Shown here: one piece after another, positions 7,940 through 17,277 of the stretch
Numbering within the stretch: position 1 is the first letter of the stretch
How the letters are laid out: the number at the start of each line of letters is the position of its first letter
DNA from: Achromobacter deleyi
GTDB taxonomy: Bacteria; Pseudomonadota; Gammaproteobacteria; Burkholderiales; Burkholderiaceae_B
NCBI RefSeq assembly: GCF_016127315.1
Contig: NZ_CP065997.1
Location: forward strand, 5,518,001 to 5,582,000
DNA length: 64,000 nt
Direction of reading: 5' to 3'
Notes under the pieces: generated by a model
Databases searched by the model: none
What the model saw: only the letters and a program-made list of their open reading frames with translations
What the model was told of the DNA's origin: nothing
Position numbers and translations under genes: made by a program

Positions 7940-9610
7940 ATGCATACAGATTCCCTGCCCCGGCCGCTGCGTTTGCGCTGGGCTGAACGCGGCGCCGGCT
8001 GGCTGGCTGGCGCCGCCCTGATCGGCCTGGCGGTGCTGGCGCCGGTGCTGACCCTGGTCTGGTGGGCCATGGGCGGCGACCTGTCGCACTGGCGCCACCT
8101 GGCCACCTACGTGTTGCCGCAGGCGCTGGCCAACACCGCCATGCTGCTGGCCGGCGTCGGCGTGCTGGTGACGCTGCTGGGCACCGGCTCGGCGTGGCTG
8201 GTGACGGCCTACGAATTCCCCTCGCGGCGCGCCCTGACCTGGGCGCTGCTGCTGCCGCTGGCGGTGCCGACCTACATCATCGCCTTCGCCTATCTCGACC
8301 TGCTGCACCCGATCGGCCCGATCCAGAGCGCCATCCGCGCGCTGCTCGGCTACGACAGCCCGCGCCAGTTCCGGCTGCCGGACCTGCGCTCGATCCAAGG
8401 CGCGATCTTCGTGCTGGGCTTCGTGCTCTACCCCTACGTCTATCTCAGCACCCGCGTCATGTTCATGACGCAGGCCGCCAGCCTGCTGGAAGCGGCGCGC
8501 ACGCTGGGCGCGGGCCGCTACGGCGTGTTCTTCCGCGTGGCGCTGCCGCTGGCGCGCCCGGCCATCGTGGTCGGCGTCAGCCTGGCGTTGCTGGAAACCC
8601 TGAACGACATCGGCGCCTCGGAGTTCCTGGGCGTGCAGACCCTGACCGTGTCCGTCTACACCACCTGGGTCACGCGTTCCGACCTGGCCGGCGCGGCGCA
8701 GATCGCGCTGACCATGCTCGCCATCGTGATCGGCCTGATCCTGCTGGAGCGCCACGGCCGCAAGCGCCAGCGCTACGCCAACACCCAGCGCATGCGGCCG
8801 ATGCAACCACGCCGGCTGCGCGGTCCCGCCGCGGCGCTGGCGGCGGTGCTGGGCTGGATCCCGGTGATCGTCGGCTTCGTCGCGCCGGCGCTGTACCTGG
8901 TCGTCGAGACCTACAAGCGCCTGCACATGGTCGGCGGCGTCTCCAGCCAACTGCTCAACGGGCTGGGCAACACGCTGATCGTGGCATTCAGCGCCACCAT
9001 CGTGACGCTGGTCTGCGGCCTGATCGTGGCCTGGGCCGGCCGCACGCTGCGCGAAAGCGCCGGCTTCAACCCGGGCCGCGCCTGCGCCCGCGTCGCCAGC
9101 CTGGGCTACGCCGTGCCGGGCACCGTGCTGGCCATCGGCCTGCTGACGCCGTTCGTCTGGATCGACACCGCCGTGGCCAAGATCTTCGGCGGCAGCGGCC
9201 TGTTCCTGATGGGCTCGATGGCGGCGCTGGTATGCGCCTATGCCATCCGCTTCCTGGCCATCTCCACCGGCGCGCTGGAAGCCGGCCTGGCCCGCATCCC
9301 GCCGTCGCTGGAGCAGGCCTCGCGCCTGCTGGGCGAGAGTTCGACCGGCACCTTGCGCCGCGTCCACCTGCCGCTGCTGCGCCCGGCGCTGGCGGCCAGC
9401 GCGCTGCTGGTGTTCGTGGACGCCATGAAGGAACTGCCGGCCACGCTGCTGCTGCGGCCCATGAATTTCGACACGCTCGCCACCTGGCTCTATGCCGAAG
9501 CGGCCCGCGGCACCTACGAGGAAGGCGCCGTCGCCGCGCTCGCGATCGTGCTGGCCGGCCTGCTGCCCGTCATCCTGTTGGCCCGCACCAATCTGAAAAT
9601 GGGACATTGA
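7940..9610 (+). CDS. fbpB: Iron(III) ABC transporter fused permease
   Basis: A 556-residue inner-membrane protein made of two similar permease halves, each with about six membrane segments, as in FbpB/HitB-type ferric permeases. EAA-like coupling loops appear in each half (LLEAARTLGAGRYGVFFRVALPLARP and LEQASRLLGESSTGTLRRVHLPLLRP, quoted in part). It forms the channel for Fe3+ passed from the binding protein at 6744. Its stop touches the ATPase start, indicating coupled translation. Confidence 0.94.
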   Translation: MHTDSLPRPLRLRWAERGAGWLAGAALIGLAVLAPVLTLVWWAMGGDLSHWRHLATYVLPQALANTAMLLAGVGVLVTLLGTGSAWLVTAYEFPSRRALTWALLLPLAVPTYIIAFAYLDLLHPIGPIQSAIRALLGYDSPRQFRLPDLRSIQGAIFVLGFVLYPYVYLSTRVMFMTQAASLLEAARTLGAGRYGVFFRVALPLARPAIVVGVSLALLETLNDIGASEFLGVQTLTVSVYTTWVTRSDLAGAAQIALTMLAIVIGLILLERHGRKRQRYANTQRMRPMQPRRLRGPAAALAAVLGWIPVIVGFVAPALYLVVETYKRLHMVGGVSSQLLNGLGNTLIVAFSATIVTLVCGLIVAWAGRTLRESAGFNPGRACARVASLGYAVPGTVLAIGLLTPFVWIDTAVAKIFGGSGLFLMGSMAALVCAYAIRFLAISTGALEAGLARIPPSLEQASRLLGESSTGTLRRVHLPLLRPALAASALLVFVDAMKELPATLLLRPMNFDTLATWLYAEAARGTYEEGAVAALAIVLAGLLPVILLARTNLKMGH

Positions 9611-9615
9611 ACATC

Positions 9616-10392
9616 GTGCCCGATCTGCTTGAACTCGATCACCTCTCGCTGGCCTACGACACGCCCAAGGGCCTGCGCCCAGTGGTGCAGGACCTGACGC
9701 TGGGCCTGCCGGCCGGCCATATCGGCTGCCTGCTGGGCGAATCCGGCTGCGGCAAGACCACCGTGCTGCGCGCCATCGCCGGCTTCGAGCCGGTGCGCGC
9801 CGGCCGAATCCTGCTGGACGGCACGGTCATCTCCTCGCCCGCCGAACAGGTCGCGCCGGAAAAGCGCCGCGTCGGCATGATGTTCCAGGACTACGCGCTG
9901 TTCCCGCACCTGTCGGTGGCGCAGAACGTGGCCTTTGGCCTGCGCCGCCTGGAACGCGCCGAGCGCGCCCGCCGGGTCGAGGAAATGCTGACGCTGGTCG
10001 GCCTGGCGCACGTCGCCAACAGCTATCCGCACGAGATCTCGGGCGGCCAGCAGCAGCGCGTGGCCCTGGCCCGGGCCCTGGCGCCCTCGCCCGACCTGCT
10101 GCTGCTGGACGAACCGTTTTCCAACCTGGACGTGGACACCCGCGAGCGCCTCGCCTTCGAGGTGCGGGAGATCCTGAAAACCACCGGCCACACGGCCATC
10201 CTGGTGACGCACAACCAGGCCGAGGCCTTCGCCATCGCCGACCGCATCGGCGTGATGGCGGCCGGGCGCATCGCGCAGTGGGACACGCCCTACAACCTGC
10301 ACCACCACCCCGCCGACGATTTCGTGCGCGACTTCATCCGGCGCGAAGCGCTGGCCGAGCAGCGCGAACAGGTGTTCGAGCGCGGCCGCTGA
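9616..10392 (+). CDS. fbpC: Iron(III) ABC transporter ATP-binding protein
   Basis: A 258-residue ATPase with Walker A GESGCGKTT, signature SGGQQQRVALARAL, Walker B LLLLDEPFSNLD and the switch His in ILVTHNQAEAF. The GTG at 9616 is chosen; a TTG at 9607 that overlaps the permease stop is the alternative and would add three residues. It is shorter than MalK-like ATPases because it has little C-terminal regulatory domain. It powers the FbpB channel and ends the operon. Confidence 0.92.
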   Translation: MPDLLELDHLSLAYDTPKGLRPVVQDLTLGLPAGHIGCLLGESGCGKTTVLRAIAGFEPVRAGRILLDGTVISSPAEQVAPEKRRVGMMFQDYALFPHLSVAQNVAFGLRRLERAERARRVEEMLTLVGLAHVANSYPHEISGGQQQRVALARALAPSPDLLLLDEPFSNLDVDTRERLAFEVREILKTTGHTAILVTHNQAEAFAIADRIGVMAAGRIAQWDTPYNLHHHPADDFVRDFIRREALAEQREQVFERGR

Positions 10393-10411
10393 TCCACGGA
10401 CCGCGCGGCGC

Positions 10412-11389
10412 TCAGTCGGCCGACAGCTTGACCTTCTGCGACAGCGCCTTGAACGACTCGTACTGGCTGCGGGTCAGGCGCTCGACTTCGGCGGGCGTCG
10501 AGCCATAGGGCATGAAACCGGCCTGCTCCAGCTTGTCCTTGACGTCCGGCATCGCCAGCGCGGCCTGGAAGGCTTCGCTCAACGCGGCCGTGATTTCCGG
10601 CGGCATCTTGGCCGGGCCATAGACCGCGAACCACGGATCCACCACCGCCCCGCCATAACCCAGCTCGGCCAGCGTCGGCACGTCCGGCAGGGCCGGCGCG
10701 CGCTTGCTGCCGGTGACCGCCAGCGCGTGGACCTTGCCCGACTTGATGTGCGGCAGCGAGGCCGGCAGGTTGTCGAACATGATCGGCAGATGGCCGCCCA
10801 GCAGGTCGTTCAGCGCCTGCGCGCTGCCCTTGTAGGGAATGTGCTGCATGCCGACGCCGGTGAGCTGGTCGAACATCACGCCGGCCAGGTGCATCGAGGT
10901 GCCGGTGCCCGGCGTGCCGAAGGCCGTGCCCGGGTGCTGCTTGGCGTAGGCCACCAGGTCTTTGACGCTGTCGACCTTGAGCGACGGGCCGGTCTCCAGC
11001 ACCACCGAGGACGCGCCCAGCATGCTGATGCCGGTGAAGTCCTTGGTTGGGTCGAACGGCATCGACGGATAGACGAAGGGATTGAGCGCGTTGGTGGAAA
11101 TGGCGCCGAAGCCGATGGTGTAGCCGTCCGGCGCGGCCTTGGCCACGGCGTCCATGCCGATGTTGCCGCCAGCGCCCGGGCGGTTCTCGACGATGACGGG
11201 CTGGCCCAGTTTCTCGGCGACCTTCGCGCCGGCGGTGCGCGCCACCAGGTCGGTGGTGCCGCCCGCGGTGTAGGGCACGATGAACACGATGGGCTTGGCC
11301 GGATAGCCGGCGGCCTGCGCGGCGGCGGCGCCATGGACCAGCGCCAGCGCGGCCAGGCCGCGCAGCGCGTTCAGGGTAAAGCGTTGCAT
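10412..11389 (-). CDS. Bug-family solute-binding receptor (orphan)
   Basis: A 325-residue periplasmic receptor. A signal peptide (residues 1-26, ending AQA) is followed by AGYPAKPIVFIVPYTAGGTTDLVAR, quoted in part, then VIVENRPGAGGNIGMDAVAKAAPDGYT and PDVPTLAELGYGG. It is convergent with the iron operon and has no TctA/B partner. Its carboxylate ligand is not predictable from this sequence. Confidence 0.93.
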   Translation of the reverse strand: MQRFTLNALRGLAALALVHGAAAAQAAGYPAKPIVFIVPYTAGGTTDLVARTAGAKVAEKLGQPVIVENRPGAGGNIGMDAVAKAAPDGYTIGFGAISTNALNPFVYPSMPFDPTKDFTGISMLGASSVVLETGPSLKVDSVKDLVAYAKQHPGTAFGTPGTGTSMHLAGVMFDQLTGVGMQHIPYKGSAQALNDLLGGHLPIMFDNLPASLPHIKSGKVHALAVTGSKRAPALPDVPTLAELGYGGAVVDPWFAVYGPAKMPPEITAALSEAFQAALAMPDVKDKLEQAGFMPYGSTPAEVERLTRSQYESFKALSQKVKLSAD

Positions 11390-11510
11390 GATGTCTCCAT
11401 CCCGATTGTTATCACATTAGGGATGCGCATCATACTGCCGCCCCGGCCGGGATGGCGGCCCGCGTTCCAGCCCGTGGACACGGGGCCGCGGGCCGAGGCG
11501 CGGCGGCGGT

Positions 11511-12416
11511 TCAGGCGCGCGGCGGCGGCAGCGGGATGAACTCGGTCTCGTCGCCCGGCACGGTCTGGCCGAAGCGGTTGCGCTGCCAGTCTTCCTTGGC
11601 CTGCTCGATGCGATCCTTGCTGCTGGAGACGAAGTTCCACCAGATGAAGCGCGGGCCTTCCAGCGGCTCGCCGCCGAGCACCGCGAAACGCGCGTCGGTA
11701 CAGGCGCGGATCTGCACCGGACGGCCGGGCGCGAAGACGATCAGGCGGCCGCTCTCGAACACCTGGCCGTCGATCTCGACGGAGCCGATCGCCAGGTAGG
11801 CGGCGCGTTCTTCGTGTTCGGCGGGCAGCACGGTGACGGCGCCGGCGCGCAACTGCATGTCGCCGTAGAACAGCGGCGAATGGGTCTTGACGGCCGAGGT
11901 CTTGCCGAACAGCGAGCCGGCCACGACCTGCGCGCGCACGCCCTCGCCTTCGACCACGGGCTGGGCGTCCAGGCCGTAGTGGGTGAAGCCGGGATCGGTT
12001 TCCTCGTGCGCCTTGGGCAGGCCGACCCAGATCTGCAGGCCGGCCAGGCGTTGCGCGGCCTGGCGGCTTTCGGGCGAGGAGCGCTCGGAGTGCACGATGC
12101 CGCGGCCCGCCGTCATCCAGTTCACCTCGCCGGGCAGGATGGTCTGGGTGTTGCCGGCGCCATCGCGATGCACCATCGAGCCTTCGTACAGATAGGTCAC
12201 GGTGGACAGGCCGACGTGCGGATGCGGGCGCACGTCGATGCCCGAGCCGGCCGTGAATTCGACCGGGCCCATGTGATCCAGGAACACGAACGGGCCGACG
12301 GTGCGGCGCTGCGCCGAGGGCAGCGCGCGGCGGACTTCGAAGCCGCCCAGGTCGCTGCTGCGCGGGACCACCACGGTTTCGATCTGGCTGTCGCCGGGTT
12401 GGGACAAGGTGGACAT
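11511..12416 (-). CDS. Pirin-family bicupin protein
   Basis: A 301-residue pirin. The N-terminal cupin carries the metal-ligand set in RPHPHVGLSTVTYLYEGSMVHRD and GIVHSER, followed by a pirin C-terminal domain. Pirins are cytosolic metal-binding proteins; some oxidise quercetin and some regulate other enzymes. The start is placed at MSTLSQPGD (12416), after an upstream stretch without conserved sequence. It forms a pair with a second pirin 77 bp upstream on the same strand. Confidence 0.92.
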   Translation of the reverse strand: MSTLSQPGDSQIETVVVPRSSDLGGFEVRRALPSAQRRTVGPFVFLDHMGPVEFTAGSGIDVRPHPHVGLSTVTYLYEGSMVHRDGAGNTQTILPGEVNWMTAGRGIVHSERSSPESRQAAQRLAGLQIWVGLPKAHEETDPGFTHYGLDAQPVVEGEGVRAQVVAGSLFGKTSAVKTHSPLFYGDMQLRAGAVTVLPAEHEERAAYLAIGSVEIDGQVFESGRLIVFAPGRPVQIRACTDARFAVLGGEPLEGPRFIWWNFVSSSKDRIEQAKEDWQRNRFGQTVPGDETEFIPLPPPRA

Positions 12417-12493
12417 GGGAATGCTCCTGTAGGTTGGCCTGCTTGGGGCCATGTTAAGGCCGGGCGGATCGGCGATCCACCCGGCTGCCGGCG

Positions 12494-13192
12494 TCAGGCC
12501 AGATCAAACACCAGCACTTCGGCGTTGTCGCCGCCGGACAGCGCCACCCGCGTTTCATCGCTGATGGCGACCGCGTCGCCGGCCGCCAGCGCGACGCCGT
12601 TGACCGTCAGGCTGCCGCGGGCCACGTGCACCCAGGCGCGGCGGCCGGGGGCCAGTTCCAGCGTGGCCGACTCGTCGCCGTCGAACAGGCCGGCATAGAG
12701 CCGCACGTCCTGATGGATCGTCATCGAGCCATCGACGCCGTCGCCCGAGACCACGGCTTGCAGGCGGCCGCGCTTTTGCGCGTCGGTGAACGCCTTTTCC
12801 TCATACTCCGGCGCGATGCCGGTGACGTTCGGCTCGATCCAGATCTGCAGCATGTGCGTTTCCTTGTCGGCGCGCGGGTTGAACTCGGAGTGCATCACGC
12901 CGCGGCCGGCGCTCATCCGCTGCACGTTGCCGGGCTGGATGGTGGAGCCGCTGCCCATGCTGTCCTTGTGCGCGATGGCGCCGTCCAGCACGTAGGTGAT
13001 GATCTCCATGTCGCGGTGGCCGTGCGTGCCGAAACCGCGGCCCGCGGCGATGCGGTCATCGTTGATCACGCGCAGCGCGCCGAAGCCCATGTGCGAGGGA
13101 TCGTAGTAGTTGGCGAACGAAAAGGTGTGGAACGAATCGAGCCAGCCGTGGTTGGCGTGACCGCGTTCGGCGCTACGGCGAAGGGTAAGCAT
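12494..13192 (-). CDS. Pirin family protein, YhhW/quercetinase-like
   Basis: A 232-residue pirin of the short YhhW type. Metal ligands lie in FGTHGHRDMEIITYVL (quoted in part) and GVMHSEF; the N-terminus RSAERGHANHGWLDSFHTFSF is characteristic (shown here in part). Some members open the flavonol ring of quercetin. It is divergent from the LysR gene at 13377 and probably controlled by it through the TTCAAAT sites in between. Confidence 0.93.
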   Translation of the reverse strand: MLTLRRSAERGHANHGWLDSFHTFSFANYYDPSHMGFGALRVINDDRIAAGRGFGTHGHRDMEIITYVLDGAIAHKDSMGSGSTIQPGNVQRMSAGRGVMHSEFNPRADKETHMLQIWIEPNVTGIAPEYEEKAFTDAQKRGRLQAVVSGDGVDGSMTIHQDVRLYAGLFDGDESATLELAPGRRAWVHVARGSLTVNGVALAAGDAVAISDETRVALSGGDNAEVLVFDLA

Positions 13193-13206
13193 GGTGGACT
13201 CCCTGT

Positions 13207-13354
13207 TTCAAATAAGTGAATGGTCTTGCGGTGGCGGGCCTGCCTTGCACTTTTGCTGGAAGCCTCGCTGCTCAACCGGCATGAATGACATTGTGCGCGC
13301 ACTCGCAGGCCGGTTTGACGCTATGATTTGAAGAAACCATTCAAATTATTTGAA
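13207..13354. promoter_or_regulatory. LysR operator cluster between pirin and lysR genes
   Basis: A perfect 15-bp palindrome TTCAAATTATTTGAA (13340-13354) has the T-N11-A form of a LysR box and lies 22 bp before the LysR ATG. A further ATTTGAA half-site is at 13326-13332. A degenerate copy, TTCAAATAAGTGAA, is at 13207-13220 next to the pirin start. The repeated half-site at both ends of the gap is what a looping LysR regulator would need. Confidence 0.68.
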
Positions 13355-13376
13355 CGATAGTTGCCGGAGCCGCCCC

Positions 13377-14291
13377 ATGCAGCCGATCACCCCCGAATTG
13401 CTCGTCCTGGTGGACGCGATCGCGCGCCACGGCAGCTTCGCCAAAGCGGCGCGCGAACTGGACAAGGTGCCCTCCGCCGTGACCTACGCGATCCGCAAGC
13501 TGGAGGACGGGCTGGACGTGCTGCTGTTCGACCGCTCGGGCCACCGGGCCGTGCTGACGCCGGCCGGCGAGGCCTTGCTCAAGGACGGCCGCCACGTGCT
13601 GCAGTCGCTCGACGACCTGGCCTGCCGGGTCAAGCGCATCGCGACGGGCTGGGAGGTGGAACTGCGCATCGCGGTGAGCGCGGTGCTGCCGTGGCGGCCG
13701 CTGTACGACCTGGTCGAGGAATTCCAGGCGCTGGGCAGCGCTACGACCCTGCGCTTTTCGACCGAGGTGCTGAGCGGCAACTGGGATGCGTTGACCTCGA
13801 ACCGCGCCGACCTGGTGATCGGCGCCGGCGCGGCGGGCGAGCCGACCGGGCCCTACCGGTCGCAGACCATGGGACAGGCGCAGTTCGGCTTCTGCGTGGC
13901 GGCGCACCACCCGCTGGCCTCGCTGCCGCAACCGTTGAGCCGGGCCGACATCACGCGCTATTGCGCGGTGGTGGTGGCCGATACGTCGCGCAACCTGCCG
14001 CCGCAGTCACGCGGCATCCTGGCGGAGCAGCCGACGCTGGTGATGCCGACGATGCAGGCCAAGATCGAGGCACAGATCCGCGGGTTGGGATGCGGGTATC
14101 TGCCGTTGACCCTGGCGGCGCCCTATCTGGCGCAGGGCGTGCTGGTGATCTGCGAGACCGACGAGGGGATGTCGCTGACCGAGCATGTGGCGTATGCGTG
14201 GCGGGCGGAGGCGCCGGGAGAGGCGCTCAAGTGGTGGCTGCAGAAGTTGAAGTCGCCGCGGCTTTGTGAGGGGTTGCTGGGGATGGCTTGA
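13377..14291 (+). CDS. LysR-family transcriptional regulator
   Basis: A 304-residue regulator starting at MQPITPELLVLVDAIARHGS (13377, with GCCGGAG upstream). The helix-turn-helix segment is AKAARELDKVPSAVTYAIRKL; the effector domain follows. It resembles regulators of pirin/quercetinase genes that are often encoded divergently to their target, and here it sits divergent to two pirin genes. The ligand is unknown. Confidence 0.92.
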   Translation: MQPITPELLVLVDAIARHGSFAKAARELDKVPSAVTYAIRKLEDGLDVLLFDRSGHRAVLTPAGEALLKDGRHVLQSLDDLACRVKRIATGWEVELRIAVSAVLPWRPLYDLVEEFQALGSATTLRFSTEVLSGNWDALTSNRADLVIGAGAAGEPTGPYRSQTMGQAQFGFCVAAHHPLASLPQPLSRADITRYCAVVVADTSRNLPPQSRGILAEQPTLVMPTMQAKIEAQIRGLGCGYLPLTLAAPYLAQGVLVICETDEGMSLTEHVAYAWRAEAPGEALKWWLQKLKSPRLCEGLLGMA

Positions 14292-14417
14292 TCGAGGTTG
14301 CTCGCTGCCGAAGGGGTCTTGGCTGGAGCATGCAAATAGGCTTCGCAGGCCGCCCGGTGCGTCGGCGGGTTTGCAGCGCTGCTGGAGCTGTGTATTCGCG
14401 GAGAGCTTGCATTGCCC

Positions 14418-14452
14418 GTCAGGTAGGGCCGCGCGGGCGGCCGCTACCTGAC
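14418..14452. terminator. Strong hairpin between convergent lysR and ntrC
   Basis: Perfect 9-bp arms GTCAGGTAG (14418-14426) and CTACCTGAC (14444-14452) with GGCC/GGCC pairing inside. There is no T tract, so it is a hairpin that may stop transcription with help, or protect 3' ends, rather than a certain intrinsic terminator. The rest of the 219-bp gap shows nothing else. Confidence 0.5.
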
Positions 14453-14510
14453 TTACGCGGTGGTGGATGGTGGCGCAGTGGGCGCTGCGCGCGGGGCGGG
14501 AGAGCGCGAG

Positions 14511-16013
14511 CTACTCGTCTTCGATGCCTAGTTCGCGCAGTTTGCGGGTGATGGTGTTGCGGCCGATGCCGAGCCTTGAGGCGGCTTCGACGCGGCGGCC
14601 GCGGCTGGCGTCGAGGGCGCTTTGCAGCAGGATCTTCTCGAACTGGCGCGTCAGGGTGGCCATGACGGCGGGTTCGCCGCGTTCCAGGCGGTACTGGGCG
14701 TCGCGCAGCAAGGAGTCCTGCCAGTTGCGGGGCGCGGCCTCGTCGGCGGTGGCGGGCGCGGGGTGTTGGACCACGGTGCCGATGGCGGCGACGCTGGCGC
14801 CAGCGGGCGGGCGCGGGGAGACCGAGCCGACGGCGGGCGCGTGTTCCATGGCGCGGATTTCGGGCGGCAGGTCGGCGCGCTCGACGGTCTGGCCGGGGGC
14901 CATGACGGTGAGCCAGTGGCAGAAGTTCTCCAGCTGGCGCACGTTGCCGGGGAAGTCGAACTTGGTCAGGACTGCCAGCGCTTCCGGGGTCAGGCGCTTG
15001 ACCGGCACGCCGAGCGCGCGGGCGCTGGCGGTGAGGAAGTGGTTGGCGAGCGCCGGGATGTCCTCGACCCGTTCGCGCAGCGGCGGCAGGCGCAGGCGGA
15101 TGACGTTCAGGCGGTGGAACAGGTCTTCGCGGAACAGGCCCTGCTCGACCCGCTGCTCCAGCGGCTGGTGGGTGGCGGCGACGATGCGCACGTCGACCCG
15201 CACCGGCTGGGCGCCGCCGACGCGGTAGAAGCTGCCTTCGGCCAGCACGCGCAACAGGCGGGTCTGCAATTCGATCGGCATGTCGCCGATTTCGTCCAGG
15301 AACAGCGTGCCGCCGTGGGCTTCCTCGAAGCGGCCGCGGCGCAGCGTGTTGGCGCCGGTGAAGGCGCCGCGTTCATGGCCGAACAGCTCGGCTTCGAGCA
15401 GGTCGCGCGGGATGGCGGCGGCGTTGAGCGCGACGAACGGGCCGCCGGCGCGCATGCCGTGGCCGTGCAGCGCGCGCGCCACCAGTTCCTTGCCCGTGCC
15501 GGACTCGCCGGTGATCAGCACGGTGACCTTGGACTGCGCCAGCCGGCCGATGGCGCGGAACACTTCCTGCATGGCGGTGGACGACGACTGCGTCATCATC
15601 CAGCGCTCGTTGTTCTGCGCCTCGCCCTGCCCTTCGGGGCTTTCGGGCTGGGCCGATTCCTGCATGGCGCGCTGGATCAGCGCCACCGCCTCGTTGACGT
15701 CGAAAGGCTTGGCCAGATAGTCGAAGGCGCCGCCCTGGAAGGCCGACACGGTACTGTCGAGGTCGGCGAAGGCGGTCATGACGATGACCGGCAGCCCGGG
15801 ATGGCGTTCCTTGAGCTGGCGCAGCAGCTCGAGGCCGTTGCCGCCCGGCATGCGGATATCGGACACCAGGGCGACGGGCGTGTCGTGCGCCAGCGCGTCA
15901 AGCACGTCGGCAGACTGGGAGAAACTACGGGTGGGGACACCGGCGCGGGCCAGGGCCTTTTCGAGGACCCAGCGGATGGCCTGGTCGTCGTCGACGATCC
16001 ATACGGGTTTCAT
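14511..16013 (-). CDS. ntrC: Nitrogen regulation response regulator NtrC
   Basis: A 500-residue sigma-54 activator in three domains. The receiver (residues 1-120) has phospho-acceptor D52 (VSDIRMPG). The AAA+ domain has Walker A GESGTGKE, the sigma-54 contact loop GAFTGA and an arginine-finger region. The C-terminal Fis-type helix-turn-helix is EAASRLGIGRNTITRKLREL. It activates glnA and other nitrogen genes when phosphorylated by NtrB. Its start overlaps the ntrB stop by one base (TGATG). Confidence 0.96.
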   Translation of the reverse strand: MKPVWIVDDDQAIRWVLEKALARAGVPTRSFSQSADVLDALAHDTPVALVSDIRMPGGNGLELLRQLKERHPGLPVIVMTAFADLDSTVSAFQGGAFDYLAKPFDVNEAVALIQRAMQESAQPESPEGQGEAQNNERWMMTQSSSTAMQEVFRAIGRLAQSKVTVLITGESGTGKELVARALHGHGMRAGGPFVALNAAAIPRDLLEAELFGHERGAFTGANTLRRGRFEEAHGGTLFLDEIGDMPIELQTRLLRVLAEGSFYRVGGAQPVRVDVRIVAATHQPLEQRVEQGLFREDLFHRLNVIRLRLPPLRERVEDIPALANHFLTASARALGVPVKRLTPEALAVLTKFDFPGNVRQLENFCHWLTVMAPGQTVERADLPPEIRAMEHAPAVGSVSPRPPAGASVAAIGTVVQHPAPATADEAAPRNWQDSLLRDAQYRLERGEPAVMATLTRQFEKILLQSALDASRGRRVEAASRLGIGRNTITRKLRELGIEDE

Positions 16014-17077
16014 CAGAGTGCGGGCTCCATCGGTAGGACCAGGCGAAACTCGGTGCGCCCGGGTCGGGATTCAAATTCGATGATGCCTCCGTGCTGCTGC
16101 ACGAAATCCTGGGCCAGGCTCAGGCCCAGGCCGGTCCCGCCGGCGCGGGCGGTGACCAGGGGATGGAAGATGCGGTCGCGGATGTGGTCCGGCACGCCGG
16201 GACCGTTATCGATGATGGACAGCTCGAGCGCCAGGCGGTGCTGGCGGTGCGCCAGCATGACCTGCCGCGCGACGCGGGTGCGCAGCGTGACGACGCCGGG
16301 CTCGAGCCCGGGCGCCTGCGGCCGCGCGACCAGTTCCTGCGCGGCGTTGCGGGCCACGTTCAGCACCGCCTGCATCAGGCGGGCGGCGTCGCCCTTCAGG
16401 TCGGGCATGGAGGCGTCGTAGTCGCGCACCAGCGTGACGTCGTTACGGAATTCGGCCTGGATCAGGGCGCAGACGCGCTCGCAGATCTCATGGATGTTCA
16501 CCGGCCGCGCGTTCAGCGGCACACGTTGCGGGCCGCTCAGGCGGTCCACCAGCGCCTGCAGGCGGTCGGCTTCGGAAATGATGACCTGGGTGTACTCGGC
16601 CAGCGCCGCGCTCGGCAGCTCGGCTTCCAGCAATTGCGCGGCGCCGCGCAAGCCGCCCAGGGGATTCTTGACTTCATGCGCCAGGTTGCGCAGCAGTTCG
16701 CGGTGCGCTTCGATCTCGTCGACCAGGCGATGGTTGCGGTCGGCCAGCACGCGCTGCTCGATCTCGCGGGTCTCGATCAGGACCGGCCAGGCCTGGCCGC
16801 TCAATCCCACCGTGGTCACGGCCACTTCCACCGATTCGGCGGCGCGGCGCAATGAGGCCAGCTGCCGGACGTCGGCATACCTGCCGGCCGCGGCGCGGTC
16901 GATGGACGATTGGATGTTTTCCGGATTGTCGAACAGCGTGGCGGCGGAGTGGCCGCACAGCTGCTTGCGGGAACGGCCGAACAGATCCTCGGCGGCCGCA
17001 TTGGCGTATTCGATATGCCCGCGTGCGTTGACCAGGAAAACGGACGTGGCAAGCAGATCGAGAGCTTCTACATTCAT
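16013..17077 (-). CDS. ntrB: Nitrogen sensor histidine kinase NtrB
   Basis: A 354-residue soluble kinase without membrane segments. An N-terminal PAS domain (residues about 10-110) is followed by the phospho-accepting H134 in NLAHEVKNPLGGLRGAAQLL, and an ATPase domain with an N box (LNVARNAAQ) and IIDNGPGVPDHI and GTGLGLSLAQ boxes. It phosphorylates or dephosphorylates NtrC in response to the PII signal protein. It lies between glnA and ntrC, the standard arrangement. Confidence 0.96.
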   Translation of the reverse strand: MNVEALDLLATSVFLVNARGHIEYANAAAEDLFGRSRKQLCGHSAATLFDNPENIQSSIDRAAAGRYADVRQLASLRRAAESVEVAVTTVGLSGQAWPVLIETREIEQRVLADRNHRLVDEIEAHRELLRNLAHEVKNPLGGLRGAAQLLEAELPSAALAEYTQVIISEADRLQALVDRLSGPQRVPLNARPVNIHEICERVCALIQAEFRNDVTLVRDYDASMPDLKGDAARLMQAVLNVARNAAQELVARPQAPGLEPGVVTLRTRVARQVMLAHRQHRLALELSIIDNGPGVPDHIRDRIFHPLVTARAGGTGLGLSLAQDFVQQHGGIIEFESRPGRTEFRLVLPMEPAL

Positions 17078-17252
17078 TTTTCAACGTACCCGAATGACTA
17101 CAGGGGGAAATCGGAACACCGGCCCGGCGGCGCCCGGGTGGGGCGCCCTGCCCGCCGGCACGGGGCCGGACGGGCGGGTCTTGGGTCGGCGACCTGGCGG
17201 TGCGCGTGGTGTCGGCCCTGGTTTCTGCCTACATCATCGCGCTCCCCCAGCC

Positions 17253-17277
17253 ACAGCCTCTGGAAATCAGAGGCTGT
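17253..17277 (-). terminator. Hairpin spanning the glnA stop codon
   Basis: Perfect 10-bp arms ACAGCCTCTG (17253-17262) and CAGAGGCTGT (17268-17277) bracket the glnA TGA at 17267-17269. Downstream on the minus strand there is no T run. It probably causes partial termination or marks a stable mRNA 3' end, so that glnA exceeds ntrBC. The remaining 175 bp to ntrB shows only GC-rich sequence. Confidence 0.6.

Noticed and set aside
7829..9607. 592-codon minus-strand frame opposite the iron permease
   Set aside because: Low-complexity Gln/His/Arg sequence, no start signal, antisense to a clear transporter gene.
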